From the NCBI RefSeq assembly GCF_000718635.1, contig NZ_JOBF01000003.1, forward strand, positions 372,001-436,000: DNA of 64,000 nucleotides, read 5' to 3'. The notes under the pieces are model-generated. The model was not told where the DNA came from, made no database searches, and was given only the letters and a program-made list of their open reading frames with translations. The first letter of the stretch is position 1, and every line of letters starts with the position of its first letter. The position numbers were made by a program, and so were the translations under genes. This stretch comes from Streptomyces varsoviensis. Lineage in GTDB: Bacteria > Actinomycetota > Actinomycetes > Streptomycetales > Streptomycetaceae. Of this stretch, positions 34,748 through 43,702 are shown one piece after another.

Positions 34748-35922
34748 CGGCGGGCCTCGCCCGCGACCAGGCCGGCGTAGGCGCGCGCGTGGCCTTCGAC
34801 CATCGCCTCGGAGGAGAAGCGCCGGCGGGTCCGGCGGTGGGCCTCCTCGACCAGGGGTGCCACATCGGTGGTGAGGACCCTGCGCATGGCCTCGGCCAGT
34901 GCCGGCACGTCCCCGGCCGGGTAGAGCAGGCCGGTCTCCTCGTGGTGGACCACCTCGTCGTGTCCCTCGACATCGGTGGTGATCACCGGCCGTCGGCTGG
35001 CCATGGCCTCGTTCAGCGCTATGCCCCAGCCCTCGTGCGAGGAGGGGAGGACCACGGCGTCGGACGCGCAGTACAGGGCGGGCATCTCTTGCCAACTGGT
35101 GCCGCCGATCCAGTGCACGCGGTCGTCCACTCTCAGTTCCGCTGCGAGCGCCCACAACCCCTGCACGTAGTCGGTGTTGGTCCTGCCGGAGGGGGCGGTG
35201 AGCACGAGACGTGTGCGCGGATGGGTGCGCCGCACCTCCGCGAGTGCGCTGATCGCGTCCTCGATGCGTTTGCGCGGCACCGGGCGCGCCGGGACGAGGA
35301 ACAGCGGCTCGTCGCCGAATCCGTGGGTCTCCCGCCAGTGGGCGCGGGTGGCCACGTCGTCGGTGAAGACGGACAAGTCGGTGCCGAATTCGACGACTTG
35401 GGCCGGTTCGGTGAACCCGGCTTCCCGGAGCCAGCGCTGGTACGCCTGAGATCCGCAGATGTGCAGGTCGGGATGGAGGCCGGCGACGAGTCCGCGTTGC
35501 AGGGCGCGTTCCAGCTCCCAGTTGGACCAGAGATCGAATACCCGGACGCCGGGCACGAAGGTCTCGAAGAGGGAGACGGCCAGCTTCGTGGTGACGGCGG
35601 GCCGCAGCCAGGAGAGCAGCAGCGCCGGTACGTAGTTGAAGACATGGACCACATCGGCTTCGGTGTTCGCCACCTCGGCGTGCAACGCCTCCACCGCGTC
35701 CTTGCAGTCGAGCCGCTGACAGGCCGCGACGAGGCCCGTGATCTCCCGGACCGTCACCTTGCCGGTCCGGTACCTGTCCCGTTCGGGGCCGGACGGCACG
35801 GCCTCGGTGAGGACGGTCACCTCGTTCCCTCGCTCCGCCAGCCCTTCGGCGAGCTGGTGGACGTGCGTCTCTCCCCCGCCGACGACGGGAGGGTATTTCT
35901 CGGCTATCAGAAGGATTCTCAC
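34744..35922 (-). CDS. Glycosyltransferase family 4
   Basis: A 392-residue GT-B enzyme. GTG 35922 overlaps the DegT-fold gene stop (GTGA). The N-terminus has RILLIAEKYPPVVGGGETHV, typical of GT4; the linker to the second domain has LVPARPVPRKRIEDAI; the donor site is SSHEGWGIALNEAMASRRPV with Glu pairs. There is no membrane segment. In the operon it presumably adds the deoxy- or aminosugar made by neighbouring enzymes, or starts the chain on a lipid carrier. Confidence 0.9.
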   Translation of the reverse strand: MRILLIAEKYPPVVGGGETHVHQLAEGLAERGNEVTVLTEAVPSGPERDRYRTGKVTVREITGLVAACQRLDCKDAVEALHAEVANTEADVVHVFNYVPALLLSWLRPAVTTKLAVSLFETFVPGVRVFDLWSNWELERALQRGLVAGLHPDLHICGSQAYQRWLREAGFTEPAQVVEFGTDLSVFTDDVATRAHWRETHGFGDEPLFLVPARPVPRKRIEDAISALAEVRRTHPRTRLVLTAPSGRTNTDYVQGLWALAAELRVDDRVHWIGGTSWQEMPALYCASDAVVLPSSHEGWGIALNEAMASRRPVITTDVEGHDEVVHHEETGLLYPAGDVPALAEAMRRVLTTDVAPLVEEAHRRTRRRFSSEAMVEGHARAYAGLVAGEARR

Positions 35923-37121
35923 ACCATCTCCCCAAGGGCCGCGGCGAGCGCGTCGGCAGCGATCGAGAGGTCGACTCCTGGCGGGCAGCCGAGCAGGACC
36001 GTGTCGCGTGCCACGGAGCTCGCCCGGTGGTACGGCTCGTGCACCAGGTAGGGCGTCTGGTCGAAACACGGCTGCTCGGGCAGGGACGCGCCCAGGAAGC
36101 CACGCGCCTCCACGCCGTGTGCGGCCAGTACGGTCACGACCCGTGCGAGGTCGTGTTCCGCGGGGATACGGCACACCACGGCGAAGGGCGAGGCGCCGGG
36201 GGCGTCGGGGCGGCCGAGTACGCGCCAGCCCTCGAACCCTTCCACGACCTCGCGTACGGCGTGGGCGGCTGCCCGGCGCTCCGCGGCCATGCCCGTATGG
36301 CGTGGGAGCTGTGCCAGGCCGAAGGCCGCCTGCAGGTCCGTGAGTTTGGCGTTGTATCCGATGCGCAGGTGCACATAGCGTTCTTCGGGCGCGATGGCCC
36401 GGTGGGCCACGGGGTAGCCGAACCGGCTGCCGTCGTACCGCGGGTCGCGTCCGAACGCGCGCAGGCTCCGCAGCAGGTCCGCGTATTCCGGGCTGTCGCA
36501 GCCCACCATGCCGCCTTCGCCCGTGGTCAGGTGGTGGCCGGCGTAGAAGCTGAAGGTGGCGGCGTCGCCCGCCCGTCCTACGGGGGTGCCCTCGTGGGCG
36601 GCGCCCAGCGACTCGCAGCAGTCTTCGAGCACCGCGACGCCCAACCGCCGGCGCAGGCCGCGAAGGACGTCGGTGTCCAGGGCCTGCCCCAGCGTGTGGG
36701 GCAGCAGCAGGGCCCGCGCCTCGGAGCGGCGGGCCGCCTCTTCCACGAGGCCCAGGTCGACGTTGACGCCGTCGGGTTCGATGTCGGCGAAGACCGGTAC
36801 GAGGCCCAGTTGGACGACCGGTGTGACGGCGCTGATGAAGGTGGCGCCGCTCACCACGACTCTGTCACCGGGCCGCAGTCCGTCGCGTTCGACGACGGCT
36901 GCCAGGGCCACGAGGTTGGCCATGCTGCCGGAACTGACTGCCACCGCGTGGCGGAAGCCGAACTCGGCCGCGAACGCTTCCTCGAACTCGCGGACGATGC
37001 GCCCCGTAGCCAGGTCGCCGGACTCGATCGCGGCGGTCACGGCCGCGATCTCCTCGCGGCCGTAGCGGGGTCGCCCGAAGGGGAGCAGCCAAGGTCTCGT
37101 ACTGGTCGAAGGAGCCTGCAT
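35919..37121 (-). CDS. DegT/DnrJ/EryC1/StrS-fold enzyme with His replacing the PLP lysine (ColD/E1-type sugar 3-dehydratase signature)
   Basis: A 400-residue protein; ATG 37121 has GGGAGG seven bases upstream. The fold is clear: VSSGSMANLVALAAV (phosphate-binding), VLEDCCESLGA and HLRIGYNAKLTDLQAAFGLA. At the Schiff-base position the family has SFYxxK(N); here it reads SFYAGHHLTTGEGG, with His196 in place of Lys. That substitution is the hallmark of PMP-dependent sugar 3-dehydratases (ColD, RfbH/E1, SpnQ), which remove the C3 hydroxyl of 4-keto-6-deoxy sugars. The cysteine cluster that binds [2Fe-2S] in E1 is not evident after RAFGRDPRYDG, so it looks more like ColD, which has no cluster. It probably acts on the product of the operon SDR. 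Confidence 0.82.
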   Translation of the reverse strand: MQAPSTSTRPWLLPFGRPRYGREEIAAVTAAIESGDLATGRIVREFEEAFAAEFGFRHAVAVSSGSMANLVALAAVVERDGLRPGDRVVVSGATFISAVTPVVQLGLVPVFADIEPDGVNVDLGLVEEAARRSEARALLLPHTLGQALDTDVLRGLRRRLGVAVLEDCCESLGAAHEGTPVGRAGDAATFSFYAGHHLTTGEGGMVGCDSPEYADLLRSLRAFGRDPRYDGSRFGYPVAHRAIAPEERYVHLRIGYNAKLTDLQAAFGLAQLPRHTGMAAERRAAAHAVREVVEGFEGWRVLGRPDAPGASPFAVVCRIPAEHDLARVVTVLAAHGVEARGFLGASLPEQPCFDQTPYLVHEPYHRASSVARDTVLLGCPPGVDLSIAADALAAALGEMV

Positions 37122-37154
37122 ACGGGTGCCTCCCGGCAGGTGGGGGATCACGGA

Positions 37155-37745
37155 TCAGTCGGATTCGCGTATGTCGTAGAACGAGGCGAGCGTGGGTATC
37201 CGCGGCCGGTCGGCGACCAGGACGAGGCTCTGGAACAGCAGCCAGGACGTGGTGGCCTTGGGGGGCTCGGGAAACAGCGAGTCCGCGGGAAAGAGGTTCT
37301 CGGGGATGTCCGACATCAGGTAGGGCGGCAGGAACAGCTCATCGGGCCCCGGCAGGAACAGCGGCACGATGGCGCTCCCGGCGGGCACGACGCGCACCTT
37401 ATGAAGCTCTCCCGCGCTCAGGGACGCCGAGTAGAGCGCGAGGTCGTGGGAGAGGCGGTCGACGAGCGCGGAGTGCGCGCCGTCCCCGGTTCCGCGGGCT
37501 CTGATCCGCGCGCGGCGTCGCGTGAGCGACGCGAGCGCCCCGGAGAGGGACGTGTCGTCATGCGGCTGTGCGTGACGGCGGCGGGCGCGGGCGAGCAGGT
37601 CCGCCGGGGGTGCGAGAGGATGCCGCCTGACCAGCCACTTCTCGCAGTCCCGTAGATAGAAGCTGGTCCAGCGCAGCAGCACGTCGCCGTCGGCGGCGGG
37701 CAGCGGAGCCGCGTCTTCGATCGGAAAGGTCGCCAAGTGCGTCAT
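37155..37745 (-). CDS. Orphan protein of the sugar operon
   Basis: A 196-residue soluble protein I do not recognise. The N-terminal half is helical and basic (LLRWTSFYLRDCEKWLVRRH; RRRARIRARG) and the C-terminal half contains VVPAGSAIVPLFLPGPDELF and SWLLFQSLVLVADRPRIP. No catalytic motif, signal peptide or membrane helix. It is 33 bp upstream of the 3-dehydratase-like gene on the same strand and is followed upstream by a 247-bp gap, so it may head a sub-operon. Its genuine status is supported by its length, codon bias and place in the run. Confidence 0.65.
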   Translation of the reverse strand: MTHLATFPIEDAAPLPAADGDVLLRWTSFYLRDCEKWLVRRHPLAPPADLLARARRRHAQPHDDTSLSGALASLTRRRARIRARGTGDGAHSALVDRLSHDLALYSASLSAGELHKVRVVPAGSAIVPLFLPGPDELFLPPYLMSDIPENLFPADSLFPEPPKATTSWLLFQSLVLVADRPRIPTLASFYDIRESD

Positions 37746-37992
37746 GGTCGTCTCCGTGGTTCGCGTGGTGCGGGGCAGGGCCTTCGAAGCGGTTCGTCAT
37801 CGCGAAGCGGCTCGTTGTCGCGGCCCGTACGGGGGTGGGTGCCGTTGCGGGGCGACGCGCCGGCGCCGTCGCCCGTCGGGCTCACCGGCGGCACGGTCCG
37901 GCCGCCGGCCGCGTGCGTGCTCACCGCGGGCGTGTTTGCTTACCGCCTACGCGCTTGTCATACGCGCTTGCTCACCGCGTACGCGCGAGGCG

Positions 37993-39150
37993 TCAGTACT
38001 TGGCCGCGAACCTGGCGTGCGGGCGGAGCGGCCGACCGTAGCGGAAAGGAGACAGGTCGAGGCCGTCGAAGGGGACGTCGCCGTTCACGGCGTCGGCGAT
38101 CAGCCGCCCGGTGAGGGGCGCGAGCAGGATTCCGTTGCGGTGATGGCCGGTCGCCACCAGGAAACGACGGTCGTCCGCGACGCCGAGGACGGGGAGCTCG
38201 TCCGAGGTCATGGGCCGGAAACCGGCCCACATCCCCTCGATCCGCCAGTGGGCCGCGTCGGGGACGACCCCGCAGAGCCGGGAGAGCACCGTGCCCACGA
38301 CCCCGGCGGTGTTGTGTTCGTCGGGTACCAGGTACTCCTCGCTGGTGCCCACGACGTAGCTTCCGGGCCGGCGTTCCACTATGGATCCGCAACCGCCGGT
38401 GGGCATGAAGACCACACTGCCGATCGCGTGGGGCGTACCTCGCAGCAGCACCATCTGTCCCTTGGCGGGGCACAGGGGAACCTCCAGCCCGGCCAGCCGC
38501 GCGACGTCCGCCGTCCAGGCTCCAGCGGCCAGCACCACGCGGTCGGCGACGACCTGGACGCCGCCGCCGGTGACCAGCGAGACGCGCTCCCCCTGTTCCT
38601 CAACCCCGACCAGCCCTTCCGAGTACGTCTTCCCGCCGCGTGCGGCCATCGCGCGGCCCATCTCCTCCCACAGCGCGATGGGGTTGACGACCGCCTCGTT
38701 CCGGATCCTGATCGCTCCCCGTACGGCGGTGGGCGAGAGGTGGGGCTCCCGTGCGCAGACCTCGCTGGTGTCCCACCAGTCGCAGTCGAATCCCAGCCCG
38801 GGCATCCAGTCCATACGGTCGCGGAGAGACTCCTCGCTCTCGCCCAGGTCGGTCAGCGTGAACTCACTGCTCCGGTAATCCACCTGCTCCGGCGTCGTCC
38901 AGTCGGAATGCAGAAAAGTCTTGTAATAGGAGAGGCCGGATTTAAGGAGATCGAGAAACTGCCGGCACATCCAAGGGTCGTACTCGCAGGCGGGGGTCAG
39001 CATTCCGGCCGCAGCCGTCGAGGCCCGTCCCGCTGCCGGGCCTCCCAATACAACGATTCGGCGCCCGGACTGTTGTAGGTGCAACGCGGAACTCAATCCG
39101 ATCAGGCCGTCGCCGACCACTGCCACATCAACACTGACGCGTTCATCCAT
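37993..39150 (-). CDS. FAD-dependent amine oxidoreductase, glycine oxidase (ThiO)-like
   Basis: A 385-residue flavoprotein. The dinucleotide motif is VAVVGDGLIGLSSALHL near the N-terminus, followed by RASTAAAGMLTPACEYDPW as in ThiO/D-amino-acid-oxidase proteins (GAAGMLAP-type), and ends with the second FAD motif FLVATGHHRNGILLAPLTG. Start ATG 39150 has AAGGAGG 13 bases upstream. No other thiamin genes are nearby, so it is unlikely to serve thiazole synthesis here; oxidation of an amino sugar, amino acid or amine linked to the glycan is a plausible alternative. It is the first gene of the minus-strand sugar operon. Confidence 0.85.
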   Translation of the reverse strand: MDERVSVDVAVVGDGLIGLSSALHLQQSGRRIVVLGGPAAGRASTAAAGMLTPACEYDPWMCRQFLDLLKSGLSYYKTFLHSDWTTPEQVDYRSSEFTLTDLGESEESLRDRMDWMPGLGFDCDWWDTSEVCAREPHLSPTAVRGAIRIRNEAVVNPIALWEEMGRAMAARGGKTYSEGLVGVEEQGERVSLVTGGGVQVVADRVVLAAGAWTADVARLAGLEVPLCPAKGQMVLLRGTPHAIGSVVFMPTGGCGSIVERRPGSYVVGTSEEYLVPDEHNTAGVVGTVLSRLCGVVPDAAHWRIEGMWAGFRPMTSDELPVLGVADDRRFLVATGHHRNGILLAPLTGRLIADAVNGDVPFDGLDLSPFRYGRPLRPHARFAAKY

Positions 39151-39900
39151 CGGGGACTGGATACCTCCTTGCGGGAACCGCCAGAAAAAGAGGTACATCA
39201 CAGGGAAGTGCCGGGCGAGAGTTTCAGCCGTCGCCTCAGCCGCCCCGCAGGCAACATTCTGCCCACTTTCTTTCTGCGACCAAACTTTTTGCCGCACCGC
39301 TGGCATTTTTGGCTCGAACCACACGGTTTCAGGGCCCTTTTCCGGCATCCACACGGCCGCCCAATATCCATGTCACGCACCACACCGAACGGGCGCCGAT
39401 CGGGCTGTGCGCGACGGCATTCGGCCTTATGCGGCAGGCCGGCGAAATGGCCACGCCGCTGCCGCGCCGACCCGACTGCCCGCCTCACGGCCGCATATCG
39501 CCGCTTCTTCACCCTACCGGCTTCGCTCCGTCCGCAGCACACAACCAACAGATCGGACGGGAAGACATACGGGCGCCGACCTGAAGCCGGCCGCTCGGAA
39601 GACAGCACTCGAACCCACTCCGCGAAACCCACTCCGCGCGCACAGTTTCAGCCATCCATCAATTACCCACAACCCGGTCTGGACCAGCGCCGGACACTTG
39701 AGTACTGTTACGGCTCACTTCGGCTCCCCCCTGCGCTCCAAGGCTCCAGCGGCCTTGCGCTTGAAATATCGGCCTGCCTATTGGGCGCATGCGCGCCGAG
39801 ATCTCCCGAATCGCACGGCATTACCGAGCCGACAGAGATTCACTCCGTGGCGCACCAGTCGGCGACTCCTGTGCAGGAGGACACAATTGGCTACCGAACA
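39151..39900. promoter_or_regulatory. 750-bp control region between the divergent sugar operons
   Basis: No supported gene. The DNA is noticeably less GC-rich than its surroundings, with T-rich stretches around 39260-39300 and 39720-39780. It must contain the promoters of both operons. AGGAGG at 39875-39880 is the strongest ribosome-binding site in it but is placed for a five-codon frame (TTG 39887 to TGA 39904), not directly for the epimerase. I could not assign -10/-35 boxes with confidence. Confidence 0.6.
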
Positions 39901-41091
39901 TTGAGTAATTTTCTGGCAGTAGACACTCCCACTACAGCCGAGTCCGATGAGGACTCCGCGCACCGGGAAACGAAGATATCCGGCCGTATCGCAATCGTAC
40001 TCGGCACCAGACCAGAGATGATCAAGCTGGCTTCGGTGATAGCGCTGCTGGGCGTACAGGCCGCTACGGTCCACACCGGACAGCACTTCAATTCCACGAT
40101 GTCCGAGCACATCGGAACGGGCCTCAACATGCCGCCGTGGAGCATGAAGCTCGGCATCGGCGGGACTCGGCGCGGCTCCCAACTGGGGGTGGCCATCGCC
40201 TCGCTGGACGATCTGTTCGCCGCCGAACGGCCGACAGCCGTGGTCGTCCAAGGAGACACCAACTCGGCGCTCGCGGGAGCGATCGCCGCCAACGCCCACG
40301 CCATACCTCTGATCCACGTGGAGGCGGGGCTGCGCAGCTTCGACCGGCGCATGCCCGAGGAGTCCAACCGCGTGCTGACCGATCACCTCGCCGACATGTG
40401 CTGCGCCCCCACCGAACTGAACCGGCGCAACCTCCTGCGCGAGGGCATACCGCCTGAACGCATCGTCGTGACGGGCAACACCGTGGTGGAGGCCGTGAGT
40501 TCGGCACTGCCGGACCGGACGGCGCGGCTGGCTACCGCGCGGCGGTTCGAACTGGTGGAGAACCAGTACGTACTCGCCACGCTGCACCGTCCCGAGAACG
40601 TCGATGACGAGACCACCCTGCGGCACCTCCTCACGGAGCTGGCGTCCTTGCCGGCACCGGTCGTTCTGCCACTGCACCCACGCACCCAGAGGCAAGTGGC
40701 GGAATTCGGACTTGAGCACCTGCTCCGCCGTCTCACCTGCACCGAACCGCTCGTCTACCGGGACTTCGTGGCCCTCGCGCACGGCGCGGCGCTGGTCGTC
40801 TCCGACTCCGGGGGGCTACAGGAGGAGGTCACCGTCCTGAAACGCCCGATCGTCGTCGTGCGCCGCAGCACCGAACGCCCGGAGATCGAGGGCGTGTTCG
40901 GCACGCTCGCCCCTCCGGGGCCGGGCCTGGGGGCGGTGCTGCGGGAATGGCTCGCCACCGCCGGGGAGCGGCGCGAGCGACTCGTACGTCTCCCCTCACC
41001 GTACGGCGACGGAATGGCCTCGTCCCGGGTCACCCGCCTGATCAAGGAACAGGCTGCGCTACCCCCGGGCCCCTCCAGCACAGCGGCGTGA
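39901..41091 (+). CDS. UDP-N-acetylglucosamine 2-epimerase, WecB-type (non-hydrolysing)
   Basis: A protein of about 396 residues. Family motifs are IVLGTRPEMIKLASVI, VQGDTNSALAGAIAA, HVEAGLRSFDRRMPEE, LATLHRPENVDDE and VVSDSGGLQEEV, all catalytic regions intact. The start is uncertain: TTG 39901 gives a good length and overlaps the stop of a five-codon frame served by AGGAGG; in-frame GTGs at 39847 and 39871 are alternatives. It would interconvert UDP-GlcNAc and UDP-ManNAc, an entry to ManNAc- or ManNAcA-containing glycans, and is the first gene of the plus-strand sugar/export operon. Confidence 0.88.
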   Translation: MSNFLAVDTPTTAESDEDSAHRETKISGRIAIVLGTRPEMIKLASVIALLGVQAATVHTGQHFNSTMSEHIGTGLNMPPWSMKLGIGGTRRGSQLGVAIASLDDLFAAERPTAVVVQGDTNSALAGAIAANAHAIPLIHVEAGLRSFDRRMPEESNRVLTDHLADMCCAPTELNRRNLLREGIPPERIVVTGNTVVEAVSSALPDRTARLATARRFELVENQYVLATLHRPENVDDETTLRHLLTELASLPAPVVLPLHPRTQRQVAEFGLEHLLRRLTCTEPLVYRDFVALAHGAALVVSDSGGLQEEVTVLKRPIVVVRRSTERPEIEGVFGTLAPPGPGLGAVLREWLATAGERRERLVRLPSPYGDGMASSRVTRLIKEQAALPPGPSSTAA

Positions 41092-41121
41092 ACCAAGCAC
41101 CGCAGGAAGCGAGCGACCGCA

Positions 41122-42087
41122 ATGATCGAGGTGACAGAGCTGTGCCGTACCTTCTCCAAAGGGAAGAGGCTCAGGCGGACGGAGCACCCCACGGTCACCG
41201 CCCTGGACCGGGTGAGCTTCTCCGTACCCACCGGGGAGACCCACGGCATCCTCGGCCCCAACGGTGCGGGCAAGACCACGCTGATCAAGATTCTCAGCAC
41301 GATGCTGGTGCCCACCTCGGGGCGGGCCGTCGTCGCCGGCCATGACGTCGTCTCGCAGACCGACGTCGTACGCCGGCGCATCGGCATGGTCTTCGGCGGG
41401 GACCGCGGGCTGTACGACCGCATCAGCGCCCGGCAGAACCTGGCCTTCTGGGCGACGCTCTACCGAGTCGACCCCCGGCGGGTGGACGCCCGCGCCGCCA
41501 TGCTGCTGGAACGCGTCGGACTCACGGACCGGGCCGACGAGCCCGTGGAACGGTTCTCCCGAGGCATGCGTCAGAGACTCCATCTGGCCCGAGGCCTCGT
41601 GGGGGACCCCTCGGTGCTCTTTCTCGACGAGCCGACCGTAGGCATGGACCCCGTGGCCGCGAGGGAATTCCGTTCGCTGGTCGGTGAGTTGCGCGCTGAA
41701 GGACGCACCATCCTGCTCACCACCCACGACATGGGGGAGGCGGAGGCGCTGTGCGACCGCGTCACCCTCGTCGACCACGGCCGCGTCCTCGTCACGGAGA
41801 ACACCGCGGACGTCGGCAGAACCCTCGGGGAGCCCCAGGGCATCGACATCGTCCTGGCCCCCCACCAGAGCGAGACGCTGGAGAGCCTGTCGAAGCTGCC
41901 GGAAGTCCGCTCCGTGGAGCGCCTGTCCGGGGCGCACGCCTTCCGCGTGCACACCGAGCCCCCCGCGTCGGTGGAGACGGTGATGAGGTGGCTGGTGGAC
42001 CACGGCGTTCTCTCGCTCCAGGTCCGGCCGCCGACCCTGGAAGAGGTCTATGTGCGGCTGATCGGGAAACGGGGGCTCACCGTATGA
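41122..42087 (+). CDS. ABC exporter ATP-binding protein (DrrA/ABC-2 type)
   Basis: A 321-residue protein. Walker A is GPNGAGKTT, the signature region reads RFSRGMRQRL, Walker B is VLFLDEPTVGMD and the switch His is LLTTHDMGEAEAL. The C-terminal 80 residues form the extra domain typical of DrrA-like ATPases (PPTLEEVYVRLIG near the end). The first permease gene starts inside its stop (ATGA). It powers the two permeases that follow; glycan, lipid or drug export are all compatible. Confidence 0.92.
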   Translation: MIEVTELCRTFSKGKRLRRTEHPTVTALDRVSFSVPTGETHGILGPNGAGKTTLIKILSTMLVPTSGRAVVAGHDVVSQTDVVRRRIGMVFGGDRGLYDRISARQNLAFWATLYRVDPRRVDARAAMLLERVGLTDRADEPVERFSRGMRQRLHLARGLVGDPSVLFLDEPTVGMDPVAAREFRSLVGELRAEGRTILLTTHDMGEAEALCDRVTLVDHGRVLVTENTADVGRTLGEPQGIDIVLAPHQSETLESLSKLPEVRSVERLSGAHAFRVHTEPPASVETVMRWLVDHGVLSLQVRPPTLEEVYVRLIGKRGLTV

Positions 42088-42857
42088 GCACGCATGTCCT
42101 GCTCGCCGCCGCCAAGGTCCAGTGGCACACCAGCATCCGTGCCCCTGAACACCTGCTCGTGCTGGCGACCGCCCCCTTGTTCACGCTGATCTTCCTCTCC
42201 GTCTTCCGCGACACCGGCCGGCCGGACCTGGTGGCGAACGCGGTGCTGGGCACCGGCCTGCTCGGCATCTGGTTCGTGGCCGTGAATGTCGCCGGCGGGG
42301 TCATCCAGAACGAGCGGTGGATGTCCACACTCGAACTGGTGCTGGTCGCGCCCAGGCCGCTGGCCCTCATCATGTGCGGCCGGATTCTGCCGGTGATGCT
42401 GATCGGCAGCCTCACCCTGGGCGAATCCTGGATAGTGGCCACGCTCGCGTTCGACGTCGACTTGCCCGTACGGCACCCGCTGCTCGCGCTCGTAGCCCTG
42501 CTCGTCACCCTCGCCGCCAGCGCGTGCACCGCGACCATGCTCGCCGCGCTGTTCGTCATGAGCCGGAACACCGAGATGATCCAGGCTGCGCTCAGCTACC
42601 CGTTCTACGTACTCGGCGGACTGGTCTTCCCCCTGTCGTCCCTGCCCGACCAGGTCGAATTCACCGGCCGGCTCTTCTATCTCTCGTGGGCGGCGGACCT
42701 CCTGCGCGACAGCGTCACCCGGGGCACGGTCGACAACGCGTGGGGACGGATCGCGACCGTGGCGGGGATGGGCGCGGCGGCCCTGGTCATCGGGGTTCTG
42801 CTGCTCCGCAAGGTCAGCGACCGCGCCCGTGCCACCGGGGCGGTGAGTCTGGCGTGA
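42084..42857 (+). CDS. ABC-2-type exporter permease 1
   Basis: A 257-residue protein with six membrane helices and the ABC-2 motif region NTEMIQAALSYPFYVLGGLV. ATG 42084 overlaps the ATPase stop and the next permease begins inside its own stop (GTGA), so the three genes are translationally coupled. The two permeases are similar in size and probably form a heterodimer. Substrate probably the product of the linked sugar operon. Confidence 0.88.
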   Translation: MSTHVLLAAAKVQWHTSIRAPEHLLVLATAPLFTLIFLSVFRDTGRPDLVANAVLGTGLLGIWFVAVNVAGGVIQNERWMSTLELVLVAPRPLALIMCGRILPVMLIGSLTLGESWIVATLAFDVDLPVRHPLLALVALLVTLAASACTATMLAALFVMSRNTEMIQAALSYPFYVLGGLVFPLSSLPDQVEFTGRLFYLSWAADLLRDSVTRGTVDNAWGRIATVAGMGAAALVIGVLLLRKVSDRARATGAVSLA

Positions 42858-43642
42858 ACCGTCCACACGTCGTATCCCGCTCGGCACGGATGAGTTTCGC
42901 GGAACTCCCGACGACCTACACCCTCCGCTCGTGGACGGTCGGCTGGGTCATCCGCTTGGGGTCCCAAGCGCTGTTCTTCGTCCTGCTGGGCCGGCTGACC
43001 GGGGCTACGGGACGGCTGGAGTACATGCTGGTCGGCAACAGCGTGGCGGTGGTAGCCATGGAGACGATGTTCGTCTCGGCCACGGCCGTCACGGAGCGAT
43101 TCCAGGGAACCTTCCCCTTACTGGTGGTCTCGCCCGCCAACATGGGACTGGTCTATCTGGGGCGCGGACTGCACTGGCCGGCTTCCGGTCTCGCCAGCTC
43201 CTTCGCCGTCCTGTCGGCCCTCTCGCTCGTGTTCTCCTCGCCATGGCACTGGTGGCAGGTTGTCCTCGCCCTCCCGCTCCTGGTCCTCGTCGCCGTCAGC
43301 ACCTACTGCTACGCCTGTCTGATCGCCGCCCTGTCGTTGCGCAACGTCAAGTTCCGGACGCTCTACCCCGAGACGGGGGCCCTTCTGCTGACCGCGTTCT
43401 GCGGCGTCAACGTCTCCACCTCGTTCTGGCCGGAACCTCTGCACTGGCTCGCGCAACTCCTGCCGCTGACGCACGGGCTGGAGGCAGTGCGCCATCTGCT
43501 CAATGGCGGCGCCGCCTCCTCCGTCCTGCTCCAGGCCGGCCTGGAGATCGGCTGTGCCGCGCTGTGGGCCGGGCTGACCCTGCTGCTGTTCGAGCGCATC
43601 GTCGCGGCAGGCAGGCGGGACGGCTCGCTCGGCTTCAGCTGA
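42854..43642 (+). CDS. ABC-2-type exporter permease 2, carrying a TTA codon
   Basis: A 262-residue permease with six helices (LGSQALFFVLLGRLTGATG, LTLLLFERIVAAGR at the end). GTG 42854 lies in the stop of permease 1. A TTA leucine codon occurs at 43118-43120 (GTFPLLVVSP). In Streptomyces TTA is read by the bldA tRNA, which is abundant late in development, so assembly of this exporter may be developmentally timed. Otherwise codon use is normal. Confidence 0.87.
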   Translation: MNRPHVVSRSARMSFAELPTTYTLRSWTVGWVIRLGSQALFFVLLGRLTGATGRLEYMLVGNSVAVVAMETMFVSATAVTERFQGTFPLLVVSPANMGLVYLGRGLHWPASGLASSFAVLSALSLVFSSPWHWWQVVLALPLLVLVAVSTYCYACLIAALSLRNVKFRTLYPETGALLLTAFCGVNVSTSFWPEPLHWLAQLLPLTHGLEAVRHLLNGGAASSVLLQAGLEIGCAALWAGLTLLLFERIVAAGRRDGSLGFS

Positions 43643-43702
43643 AGGCGGCCGGCACACCCGTCTGCCCCGCCCCGCCCCCATCAGCGCAAGGAGCGCAACA
43701 AG

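Noticed and set aside
39198..39632. Basic, Cys-containing minus-strand frame in the sugar-cluster control region
   Set aside because: Lower-GC DNA with no start site or motif; treated as control region.
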